From: Ficedula albicollis
Lineage: Eukaryota > Chordata > Aves > Passeriformes > Muscicapidae
DNA length: 64,000 bases
NCBI RefSeq assembly: GCF_000247815.1
Contig: NC_021680.1
Span: 4,674,782 to 4,738,781, forward strand
Direction: 5' to 3'
This document shows positions 37,029 to 48,530 of the stretch, piece by piece (within the stretch, counting starts at the first letter, position 1; each line of letters starts with the position of its first letter). Under the pieces are notes generated by a model, which was given only the letters and a program-made list of their open reading frames with translations, was not told the origin of the DNA and did not search any database. The translations under genes were made by a program, and so were the position numbers.

Positions 37029-39245
37029 CATATATATATATAATATTTGATGTTATCCAACAGAGTTTCCACTCCTTCATTGTCAATGATTTCAAGGGCG
37101 CGCGGCCAGACCCCTCCCTGTGGTGACAGCACAGCTTTAATGTGTCATTTCACATATATATATATATTATATATTTATATATAACATTTTATGTTATCCA
37201 ACTGAGCTTCTGATTTGTCACTGCCAGCGACTTCAAGGGTGCACGGCCAAACTCCACCCATCTCATTTTATATATATATATATATATTTTATGTTATCCA
37301 ACAATCCAACAGAGCTTCTGCTCCTTCATTGTCAGCGACTTCAAGGGTGTGCAGCTGGACCTCACACTGTGGTGACGGCACAGCTCTAATGTCTCATTTC
37401 ATATATATATATAATATTTGATGTTATCCAACAGAGTTTCCACTCCTTCATTGTCAATGATTTCAAGGGCGCGCGGCCAGACCCCTCCCTGTGGTGACAG
37501 CACAGCTTTAATGTGTCATTTCACATATATATATATATTATATATTTATATATAACATTTTATGTTATCCAACTGAGCTTCTGATTTGTCACTGCCAGCG
37601 ACTTCAAGGGTGCACGGCCAAACTCCACCCATCTCATTTTATATATATATATATATATTTTATGTTATCCAACAGAGCTTCTGCTCCTTCACTGTCAACA
37701 ATTTCCAGGGTGCGCGGCCAAACCCCACCCCACAATGACAGCCCAGCTCAAATGTCTCATTATATATATATAATATTTGATGTTATCCAACAGAGTTTCC
37801 ACTCCTTCATTGTCAATGATTTCAAGGGCGCGCGGCCAGACCCCTCCCTGTGGTGACAGCACAGCTTTAATGTGTCATTTCACATATATATATATATTAT
37901 ATATTTATATATAACATTTTATGTTATCCAACTGAGCTTCTGATTTGTCACTGCCAGCGACTTCAAGGGTGCACGGCCAAACTCCACCCATCTCATTTTA
38001 TATATATATATATATATTTTATGTTATCCAACAGAGCTTCTGCTCCTTCACTGTCAACAATTTCAAGGGCGCGCGGCCAAACCCCACCCCACGATGACAG
38101 CCCAGCTCAAATGTCTCATTATATACATCTATATCTATATCTATCTATCTATATCTATCTATATCTATATCATCTCTATCTATATCTATCTCTATATATA
38201 TGTATGTGTAATATTTGATGTTATCCAACTGAGCTTCTGCTCCTTCATTGTCAATGATTTCAAAGGCACGTGGCTGGACCCCTCCCTGTGGTGACAGTGC
38301 AACTCTAATGTCTCATTTCATATATATATATATATATGTATAATATTTGATGTTACCCAACAAGGCTTTTGCTCCTTCACTGCCAGTGACTTCAAGGGCA
38401 CGTGGCCAAACTCCACCTGTCTCATTATACACATATATATAATATTTGATGTTATTCAACAGAGCTTCTCCTCCTTCATTGTCAACGATTTCAAGGGTGC
38501 TTGGCCAAATCCCCCCACATGGTGATAGCCCAGCTCTAATGTCTTATTTTATATATATATATAATATTTGATGTTATGCACAGAGCTTTTGCTCCATCAA
38601 TGATTTCAAGGGCACGCGGCCAGACCCCGCCCTGTGGTGACAGCCCAGCTCTAATGTCTCCTAAAGTGATGTTATCCAATAGTTCCTTCACTGCCAATGA
38701 TTTCCAGGGTGCCAACCTGGACCTCACCCCGTGGTGACAGCACAGCTCTAATGTCTCCTAAAGTGCCATTTGATGTTATCCAATAGAGCTCCCACTCCTT
38801 CACCATCAACAATTTCCAGGGTGCACAGCCAGACCTCATCCTGTGGTGACAACAAAGCTCAAATGTCTCCTAAAGTGCCATTTGATGTATCCACAGTGTT
38901 CCCATTCCTTCATCATCAACAGTTTCAAGGGCACCCAGGTGTTCCTCATCCTGTAGTGACAGCAGAGCTCAAATATCTCATTATATATATATATATACAT
39001 ATATATATGTAATATTTGATGTTATCCAAGAGACCTCCCACTCCTTCACCATCAACGATTTCCAGGGCACATGGCCAGATCTCACCCTGTGGTGACAACA
39101 GAGATCAAATGTCTCATTATATATATAAATATAATAGTTGATATTATCCTGCAGAGTTCCTCCTCCTTCCCCATCACCCCGTGGTGACAACAGAGATCAA
39201 ATGTCTCATAAAATGCTGTTTGATTTTATCCAACATTGCTCAGCC
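37029..39245 (+). repeat. Diverged continuation of the RGS18-tail minisatellite with higher-order structure
   Basis: About 18 further degenerate units recur with the landmarks GATGTTATCCAACAGAG, CTCCTTCA, a TTTCAAGG core, a GGCC-GACCC segment, TGGTGACAGC and TCTAATGTCTC, separated by (AT)n and, at about 38125-38205, (TATC)n tracts. A block of three units recurs with starts near 37063, 37434 and 37793, a higher-order repeat of about 360-370 bp. Several units still encode a tail-like peptide such as FIVNDFKGARPDPSLW before TGA. Units decay toward 39200, so the homogeneous copies at the gene end are the youngest. Confidence 0.85.
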
Positions 39246-40889
39246 CTTCTCCATCCCAGCTCCCACAGCAACCTGGGTGTGTTCCAAACCCCAGACCCTC
39301 AGCAGGTGTAACTAAGCAGTAAAACAAAGTAAAATGCACTTACACCAGGCCAGAGTCTGCAGCAGAATCTCAATTTTTTAGAAAAGTAGGCAATGTATTG
39401 GCGAGTCATGGCACGCAGAGTTTCCCTACAGGAATTTTTTTTTAACTCAGGCAAAATCTGTGATCAGATGTGGGGGAAAACTTTGAATTTCCTGCTTTAA
39501 AAACGTCTCATGAAGTGCCATTTGATACTATCCAACGTGTATCCTGGGCCTGTACCATTCAGGGCAGGGTTTCATCACAGTTAGAATCTCTGTATCCAGT
39601 CTTTGCACATATTTATGTTCTTGCAATATTTCCTACACTAAGCACAGAGAATTTGTGGTATTTTCTCATACTGTAAAACACACAGGAACATTATTAGGTA
39701 CAGTGCAAAATTACATGAATTTTAACTAAAGGCACTGCATAATTAAATCTATCATTAAAATGTAGCCATTGCCTATATAAGAGCAACATAAAAATACTTA
39801 TTTAATTTTTGGGGGGTACATTTTTCTTATTCCTGTGTCTATTCTCTATTTAAAGTTATGCTGTATATATTAGCTTTGGCATCAAATACATGTCTTCTAA
39901 TTTTTTTGCAACTAAATGAGCAGCAACAAAGGGCTAAGAATGCTATTTTAACACAATGTGTATCCTTAAATACTAGATCATGTCTATTTATATATATATA
40001 TAAAATATTTCTACTTTTATTTATAAATAGTTGTAGGTATACCAACTTTGTTACTAAACTTTGTTCTATTTATTTTTCTGCCTTTTATTTTGAAAATGCA
40101 TCTGAAAATTATCAGCTCTTGGACTCAGGCAGAGAACTTTCACTTCCACTGGTCATTAACATCCTCTTTATGGGTTAAAGAAGAGGGAGAAATCTTTTTT
40201 ATTTCTTTACTGTCAAACACAGACATATTTCTTTATAGTCAACACACACAGTCATTCTGTCCTTTTCTTTCACAGTTGATGCAGACATACCTTGAAGTTT
40301 GGGCAGTTCTTAAAACCTTAAGCATTGGTTCAGTTCAGGAAGGGGCTGCAGGATTTATCTGTAACTTTGACTTGTATATGAAGTTGCTTCTTGTGGAATT
40401 TAAGCTTTCTCCCTTTCCCTCCCCTTTCTGTAAGTGGTGAAGGAGAAGAGGTGCAGTTCCTGAGATGGGACTTTGTGTTCATTGTTAATTTGGGGTGCAC
40501 ATGAACTGCTGGATCTGCAGGTTTCCCTGCCTGCTTTATTAACTTCCAATAAATCTGATCTGCTTAAAGAGTTGTCAGGATCTGATTTATCATCAGTACA
40601 TTGCTGAGGAAGATGTGGAGACTTCACCTAGGTTTCGATTCTAGCTGCAGTCACTGCCACGTTAATGAAATTGCTGCAGTGCACAAAGATCCAAACCCAC
40701 CAGGAAATGCTGCTGAGCATTTCCACAGTGACCCAGGAGCCACTTCCAAGCTCTTACCTTCACCTGGGGAGCAGAGAGGAAACACATTTGTAATGATGAT
40801 CCCTGCTGGTTTATGCATCACCCTCCCCTGACCTAAAGCACCAGGCTTTAGGAGATGGGCTGTTTCTGACAGTGGAAGCAGTCAGGAGC

Positions 40890-41060
40890 TGGGCACAGGG
40901 ATTTCTCTCTGAAAGAATGGCCAGGCACTGGGATGAGCCCAGGGACGCAGTGGGGTCACAGTCCCAGGCTGTGCTGCTTGGGAGTGACTGTGGGTGGGGA
41001 AGGTTAATGGCTGGGCCACATCTTGAAGGTCTCCTGCAGCCCTGAGGATTCTGTGATGAG
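40890..41060 (+). mobile_element. CR1 LINE 3' fragment
   Basis: AATGGCCAGGCACTGGGATG, GACGCAGTGGGGTCACAGTC and ATCTTGAAGGTCTCCTGCAG then GAGGATTCTGTGATG match the CR1 terminal segment, strongly diverged and internally deleted. Confidence 0.75.
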
Positions 41061-44000
41061 GGACTCTCCGGTACCACCAGCAGTGCCTGAATGCCAGTTC
41101 TCAGGTGTTTAAAATGCGCACGTTCCTGTGTGGTGCACGGGGATCCCTGCTGGAGGAAGGGAACAGGTTTGAGAGCAGCCCCACCTGAGTGTTGGCACCA
41201 GGTTCGTAGGCACACAGACATAAGACCCACACACTTGCAGCTAAATTCTGCCCTGATGGGATTATGTCCCCCCATATCAGCAGAGAATCCATGTCTTGGA
41301 TGGATTGCCATGAAGGAAAGAAATGAAAAAAATACATCAATTTAATATTGCTCCAATATCCAACCAAATGACAAATATAGTACCCTGAGTAAGACTTTTT
41401 CTTGCTAGCAAAAGCCCAGCTGTTAGTCAGAAGGGTCTGCAATGATAAATAGAAGTCAGCAGGTGCCCTTTATTTCATTTCACAGACACATGGAAAATTT
41501 TGCTTATCTCCAGGGAGGCCTTCCTCAAACCCATCAGTCTGCGGTACTGACAGTGCTAGTCCCTCTTATGAGTTCTGTAATGAAAACAAACAAATAAGAT
41601 ATTCCTGGTAGCTATTTATGCATGTGTGTTTTCCAAAGATAATTATGAACCCTAGCTAAATTTACAGCAGACTAATGCCATGGGAACTACTGTAAAAAAG
41701 AAAGCCAAGATAAACTCAGAGAAAGGAAAGCAAAGGACACAAAGATAAACCAAAATGACACTATTATCTGGCAAAGGGTTTTATTTCTTTTTTTTTTCTA
41801 GAAAGGGCTCCTTTCAGTGAGAGAAAATGAACACTCCACTATTTAGTGCTATGCTGCAGTCCTGAAGATGAACTAGTCATGGGTTTAGTACAAGCCTGGG
41901 ATGCTGTTCCAGGATTGACTAGACTCAGGACTGGCCCTGCAAAGATGAATTTACAGCCCAGAGCTTAGGGCAGCCCCAGAGAACACAGCCAGGCTTCTCT
42001 AGTTTTGGGCAGAATCCGTGCCACAGTTACGTAATTCCTCTTGTTGAGCTGCCCTCATGTAAATAATACCTGTACAAAGCCTGTTGGGCAAGTGCTTCCA
42101 TTGGAGATTGTTCCATGCAGCAGCTTTTTATATTTATATGTGCCATTCAGGGCTCAGCAAGAGCTCCCAAAATATTCCTCCTGTCAGCACAGTAACTCAC
42201 CCTACCCAAACACTGCACTTTACTGCTTGCACAGGTGAAGTCTGAAGACACAAAGCACGAGGGAAACAATCGGCTGGCTGGTGTGGCACAAAGGTTTGCC
42301 TCCTGTTTCAACACAGTAGATGCTTTAAATTGGCTGAATTCTGATCTGCTGCTCTTGTTTAACTTGAGGGAGGTGGAAATACACAGGACCAAATATCTTC
42401 CTGGGGTCGTGGACTTGTTGTGGAACAAAAGACAGCTTGACTGATTTTTCAGCTGACAAGAAGCAAGAATGAAATCTCAGATAAAGAATCTCAACGAACA
42501 AGACCGATTTCCATCTTCCAGTGAAGCAGGCACTCAATAACACGGCCCTTACATGCCTTTACAGGCTACAACTTTTAGGTGACTCACAAACAGCAGATCA
42601 TTTTCCTCTCCCGTTGTCCCCAGCTGCTCAGCCTGCCTTAATCAGCTGCTGCTCTGAATGCAGCTCCCTCTCCTTTCCACACATGCTGCCAAAGACCTCA
42701 GCTGAGGAAAAACTGCAGAAAATCATCTCCCTCTCATCATATGATTCATATGCTCATGGACCTACGCCTCGCTCAGCTGCCTGTCCCAGATCCCACTCTG
42801 TTCTTTGCATTTTCGTCAAATGCCTCCATCAAATGCCCTTTAAGCTCCTGTGTGGCTCTGTGCCAAAGATAAAAACGTTTTTCCTCTATCTACCACCCAA
42901 GCTTGCTTCCATTTTTACTTTTTTCCTTGTTAATGTGTTGCTATCTTCCACTTGTTGTGCCCTGATCACTTAGGGCTGTTCTCATAAAAGCTCTCTCTGG
43001 TTTAATACCAAAGCTTTTCTCTCTCCTTTCCTAAATAGAATCTGCTTGGGTAACCTCCTCCCAATTCTCCCTTATGCTTTACAGGAAATTATCTGGGCTC
43101 CCAGATTTACAATCTACCATTGCCTTCTCCATGAAAGGTAACTAAAATTAACTAGGGAGAAACACAATCCCACAGCAGCCATTTGAGAGTTTTCAAGCAG
43201 GACAGAAGATAAGGCTGAAGCCTTAAAAAAGGACAACTCTGAACTCTCATTTCTTCACCATAAAATTTGCACATAATTAAGACACTCTTGTTTCTTTACA
43301 GCTTCGTGGCCCCATTTTCAATTTCTGCAGCTAATGCTTTTCCAGTTTTTCCTGGTTGCACATTTTCTTGAGAATTATTTCCAATTCTTTTCCAATGGAG
43401 GGTTGTGATTGTACAGCACTTGGAAACCCTGAATATGAGGAGCCCAGAGCGCTGCAAAATATTTTGACAGATTGTTCTTGAAATCAAAGCACTTCACCTG
43501 AAGGGCACAGCTTGCTGGGGTGGAAAATAACAGCTCATTTTCTTATGCAAAACAACTCTGTGGCATACTGAAGGCACACAGAGTTACTCACATGGAAAAA
43601 AACCAGCTATTTTGTGATTTGCCCATGCTGTGCCATGCTGGGGGAAGGTGGGCATTTCCATAGTGCTGTCATTAAGGTGTATTTGCATCCCCTTGGGACA
43701 GGTGTTCCCATGTCCTTAGGATGCCAGCAGTGCTTGGATCATGTTGGCTTCTCCCAACATAAGGGATGCACCCAAGTCCCCGTGGGCTCCACGCTCAGGG
43801 CAGCAGGACACCAGCTTTTGGTTCTGCTGAGGTTACCTTGTACAGGCCAGCACTACCCAAGCAAATCTCTGCATGGAATGGAAGGAACAGAGGCCAGGTG
43901 CTGAGGAGCATTAGCACACTGGGCCTGATCCAGGGAAACCAGCACATCCACTGGAGAGCGTGAGCTTTTCTCACTTGGTGCCCAGGTGAGTGCAAGGCAG

Positions 44001-45015
44001 CCCTTTCAGGAGCACATGGAAATGGAAATGACTTGTTGGGTTAGTAAACCAATGGTTTGAATATGTAGCATTGCTTTAGACTGTCTGTTGTGATTAGTAT
44101 CCAGATCAGAGGAACAAAAAGTGACAGACCTTATGCTCCTCAATAGCTTTTCATAAAGGAAGAAAATTCAGCAGAACTAATGCCTAAAGGTAGTTAAAGA
44201 ATAAAAGGTGGGCATTGGTAAAAGTGAGCCTAAAAGTCATGGAGATTTAAATACTTAATAAATCAGGGGTCCTTAGCAAGTAATACTGCAAAGTTGGGAA
44301 GTTCCAGTCAGATCCACATTCCCTTTCCTAGAATTTATCTCTCCCATGCCATCAGAGGCAGAGGACTCAGAAATCCACAGCCCAGACCTCAGAGTTACTG
44401 AAAGGTTAAACCTCAGGCCCGACAGATAAAGAGAAAAGTACCCTGCAATTAGCTAGTTATCTGAGCAGGCAAGGGCTGAGTGCCCTGCAGGACCAGCCCC
44501 AGCTACGAGAACTGAAGCTGTAGCTGTGTGTGTCAGCCAGGGCCAGCAGTGTCAGCTGGGACCAGGGTCATTCTAGGAGCAATTTTCAGCCCATCCCCAC
44601 TGCATGTTCATATTTCCTTTTGTTTGCTCGATGCTGTTTATTATGAATAGCCCACACACTTGCACAAGCAGCTGATGCCCTTGTTCTGATACTAAGGTCA
44701 CTTTTTCTCCTTGTGGCATTTCAGTGAAATATCAGAGTTTCTTTCCAGACACTTAAGTTCCAAGATACCAACCAGCTGGTTTCCACGGGAAGAAGTGGCT
44801 GTGCCTAACTTTGGTCAGTGAACTTATTTGCATTGCCCCAGTACAAATATCACAACAATTCTATTAACCTGCTGCGTGCCTGAAATATTTTCAGCTTGAA
44901 TAGACTGAGCAGTCACTGACAGTTGCACAGTGATGAGAGTCCCTCACAGCTTCTTTGTGGTTTTTGTGGACTGTGAGCAGTACCCCATAAAATGCAAAAA
45001 CAATCCAACTGCCTC

Positions 45016-45108
45016 CATCCAGTTACTGTGTGTGCTAGAATATTCCTGAATTTTTAGAATAATCCAGTTACTGTGTGTGCTAGAATATTCCTGAATTTTT
45101 AGAATATT
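45016..45108. repeat. 45-bp tandem duplication
   Basis: ATCCAGTTACTGTGTGTGCT through TGAATTTTTAGAATA occurs at 45017 and 45062. Confidence 0.92.
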
Positions 45109-46105
45109 TTAGCATAGTTCTGTGGCTGCTGAGACTGACTTGAAAAATACCCAAAATCTTGAAGAGATGTTCATGTGTGCTTCATTCAGATAACAGGCTA
45201 TCAGGTAGAAATTTTAAAAACTCATGTGTGGCATTATCTGGAATTTTGTTTTGAAATAAAAGCATATCATCTATTGATGATATAAGATGATAATATTAAG
45301 AAAAAATAGGCACTGGTCCTCAAACTTCCCTGTCAGAGTTTCACAGGAGTTAATGGAACTGTGATATAACAATGATAATACCTCTTTTAAAAAAGCAAAA
45401 TTAATCAATTTATGGTCACAGTTCTAAGGAAAGTAAAGAGTAGAACCACTGGCATTAGGCACATGGTGAACATCAACTAATTAATTGAGCCAGCCAAGAA
45501 TTATGAGTTGCCTAGTTTAGTGTCACCTCTGTTCTCACAACTGGACTGACTTTTCTGGCACGACATTGTTAAAAAATTCAAATTGTAGCTGTTGACACTC
45601 TGCCCAGCCAGAAGCCCCACAGATAAATATTTTGTATTGTGTTTATTGGTTGGATTTTCTATTATGTTTCTTCCCTTTTACCAAAGCTCAAACCTGGGAC
45701 TGAATCAGGCACTAAGGATTTGATGCCAATGCAGATGCTGAAAGTTTTCTCCCCAGCTGTAAGATGCTGAAGTTAGTCTCATTAGCACAATGTACTTTTG
45801 GTCCTCTCTGGGATGTACAAGATGTACTCTGGAAATAAGAGAAAATAACCAATCAAGCAAAAGAAGAATCACAGCAGAAAATCAGGATGATAATTAACAT
45901 TTCTGTTCTTCTGCTATAACATTCAGAAGCAAGCAGATGCAAAGCTAAGGAGTTACAGAAAGGATTCATATTTTGCTGCCAGGAATTTTTTTTTAGTAAT
46001 ATGTGGGACTAAAAGGGCATCTTAGGTTGTCATTTCTTCTGTTCTATTAATGAAGACAACAATTTAAAATAATCTCATAATTACATGAAGCTCTATCTTC
46101 AAAGT

Positions 46106-46550
46106 ACAGGGTAATAGAGAGGGCAAAAAATTCTACTGGGAGACAGTGAAAAACAACAGTTTGTGAAGCCTTATTCTGGTTTTCAGTCTGAATTTGTTCA
46201 CTGGCTGCTTATATGCATTTTTTTTTTCTTTTGTCAATATAACCATGATGCTAAAATAAGTACTTTTTCCCACCAGGCTACCTCTCTGTATTCAGAGGGC
46301 AACCATAGCTCTTCTCTGCTTCCATCTTAGAGACAGGGTAATAGAGAGGGCAAAAAATTCTACTGGGAGACAGTGAAAAACAACAGTTTGTGAAGCCTTA
46401 TTCTGGTTTTCAGTCTGAATTTGTTCACTGGCTGCTTATATGCATTTTTTTTTTCTTTTGTCAATATAACCATGATGCTAAAATAAGTACTTTTTCCCAC
46501 CAGGTTACCTCTCTGTATTCAGAGGGCAATCATAGCTGGTCTTTCATCCT
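46106..46550. repeat. 227-bp tandem duplication
   Basis: ACAGGGTAATAGAGAGGGCA starts at 46106 and 46333. The copies are nearly identical through CTCTGTATTCAGAGGGCAA and then diverge. Confidence 0.93.
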
Positions 46551-47626
46551 TCTCCTGCAAGACAGTTCCATTCTCCTGCTCACCCAGTAATGCATCTCTC
46601 CATATCTGTTTCCATCTGATTTCATCTTCCTGCAGCACAACTGACCAGAGTCACTGTTGGTTTTTTTTTTTTTTCTGTCTCATGTGAAGTTAAGTTCATC
46701 AAATAGATTGGCCTGAACTTCTTTTACAGACCTACAAAGGTAAGGGTAAGGAATTAACATTGCTAAGGGTGAAACATGGCACGTGGTGCCTGGGTTTTCC
46801 TTTCTGACCTTAGAAAGTGGACATGGCTAAAATAAGAAAGATGTTCTCAGGCAGGCAGGAGGCAGCTTTGCTCAAGGCTGTACCACAGAGGAAAACCAAA
46901 TGGGACCTAAGCTCCTAAGACTGCTCTATTAGGTGTGAAATATTTCAACTGAGAAGACAAAAGTCCCTAAGTTGGGATGGCTGGGATCCCAGTTCCTGAA
47001 CCACTGGGAGTTTGTGCCAAGTGGAGACATTGAGAACAGGACTCTGGGAAATCTGAGTAAAGGATGTGGACTCAGGACAAGATCTGTGGGGAGGCAAGAA
47101 ATCCATCAGTAAGGAGAGTGAGGGGCAGCAAGGGTTGTACAGAGGAAGCAAAGAGCTGGGGATGACAGAATAATTATCAAGAGCAAGAGACAAATCACAT
47201 AGACCAGCAGCTGGCTCCAATCCCTTCTCAGGCAGGTGAAGGGAGCATCAGGGTCCCTTCTGGGGCTTTTCTCCATCCTAAACACCCCAGGTCCCTCACA
47301 GCTCCTCACCCCCCTGTGCTCCAGCCCCTCTCTGGAGCTGCTCCAGCACCCCTGATCCCGGGCAGGAATGTGCTGCCATTCCCCCAGTCCTTTTCTTTAT
47401 GGCCACTGCTAGGTGAGAGGGGCACAGGTTAAGAATATCCAGTGCTTCTGAAAGAGATCAGCTTAAAGGAAATGTTGAGGACTGTTTTTCAGTGCTGTCC
47501 TGCTTGGTTGTTCACATGCTAACTGTGTTGTTCCTGCTGTCACATTACCTTCAGCCTGAAGATCAGTCAGAAAAGGAAACTCTGCCTTCCCTGAGACAGT
47601 CAGACAGACAAACAGTGGAACAAAAA
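46551..47626. other. Sequence upstream of RGS21, including probable 5' UTR
   Basis: A CR1 remnant lies at 47215-47380. A pyrimidine-rich stretch ending ACCTTCAG near 47556 may be the acceptor of the exon holding the RGS21 start codon. Exon 1 is not identified. Confidence 0.4.
47215..47380 (-). mobile_element. Probable CR1 remnant
   Basis: TTTTCTCCATCCTAAACACC, CAGGTCCCTCACAGCTCCTC and GGAGCTGCTCCAGCACCCCT are in the order of a reverse-strand CR1 3' region. Diverged. Confidence 0.55.
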
Positions 47627-47637
47627 ATGCCAGTGAA
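47627..47637 (+). CDS. RGS21: RGS21 first coding exon (11 coding bases)
   Basis: ATGCCAGTGAA is followed by the donor GTGAGTG. Joined to the G of the next exon it reads MPVK, the exact start of mammalian RGS21. In mammals this exon continues with CCFYR. Here a related TGCTGTTTATGG follows the donor but is displaced by what looks like a 4-base insertion (TGAG), so reading on gives an immediate stop. Using the GTGAGT donor rescues the frame. A possible acceptor for this exon is TTACCTTCAG ending near 47556. Moderately sure. Confidence 0.68.
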
Positions 47638-48494
47638 GTGAGTGCTGTTTATGGCTATTTTAATCGTAGGAGATTTATGTGACAGGATGACCAAGTTTGA
47701 ATAATCTGTACAGCTTTATTTTCCTTCCCCCTTTGAAGGGGATATGACTGTTTTGATTCCTTGTTGTCAATTCTGCTTGCCATTCCCATTCAAGTAAATC
47801 CCACATGGTCAGTGAGATCATTCTCTGAGTGGGGAGTAAATATTAAAACAACTAATATTACCCATAAGAACAAGAAGCAAAACTGTCTGGTTTAACCTGG
47901 TTTCTTACTTTGCTTTTTTGCTTGACAAGAAAGCTAATAAACATTTAATAAAAATCCTGAAAACATGTTATATATTTCACAAAAGTTTCTTATTGTTGCT
48001 AAAACAAATTCTCTGGTGATTAATTCCATTATCACATGATGTCTCACAAAGTACAACATAATGTTATGTTTAGTTTTCACTTGTGTTTTCACAGGCTTGC
48101 TATATTTGCACTCCAGCTTCCCTCATGTGTGTGTTTATATATATTTAATAAATATCCACAATTTTTTTCTTGCTTAAATATCATTTTTGCACTCTGGATA
48201 GGCGTAAATGGAGAGCCACCAAAAAACTTGCTTGTTTAAGGTGTCACTGCCACCATCCCTTGTAAGAATTAGAACCACAGCCACACAATATCCTGACACT
48301 GTTATATGACCTCTCTAGAAATTTGCAATTAGAAAATACCAATTACTGGTGATGCTGAGAAGTGGCTGTGGAGCATAGCTCTCAAACCAGCCTCTCTAAT
48401 TCAGAGAGCAGGGTTTTGATAGCTGAGCTCTCACAGACCCTTTAGGAACATCAAATGTTCTTTACAGAACTTGAGAGTGCTTGTTTTTTGGTTT

Positions 48495-48530
<36 letters not shown>

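Larger units (their letters stand above)
39246..46105. other. Intergenic sequence between RGS18 and RGS21
   Basis: No coding exon found. It contains a CR1 piece (40890-41060) and a 45-bp duplication. Any distal RGS18 3' UTR would lie at the left end, but I see no convincing polyadenylation signal near the array. Confidence 0.55.
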
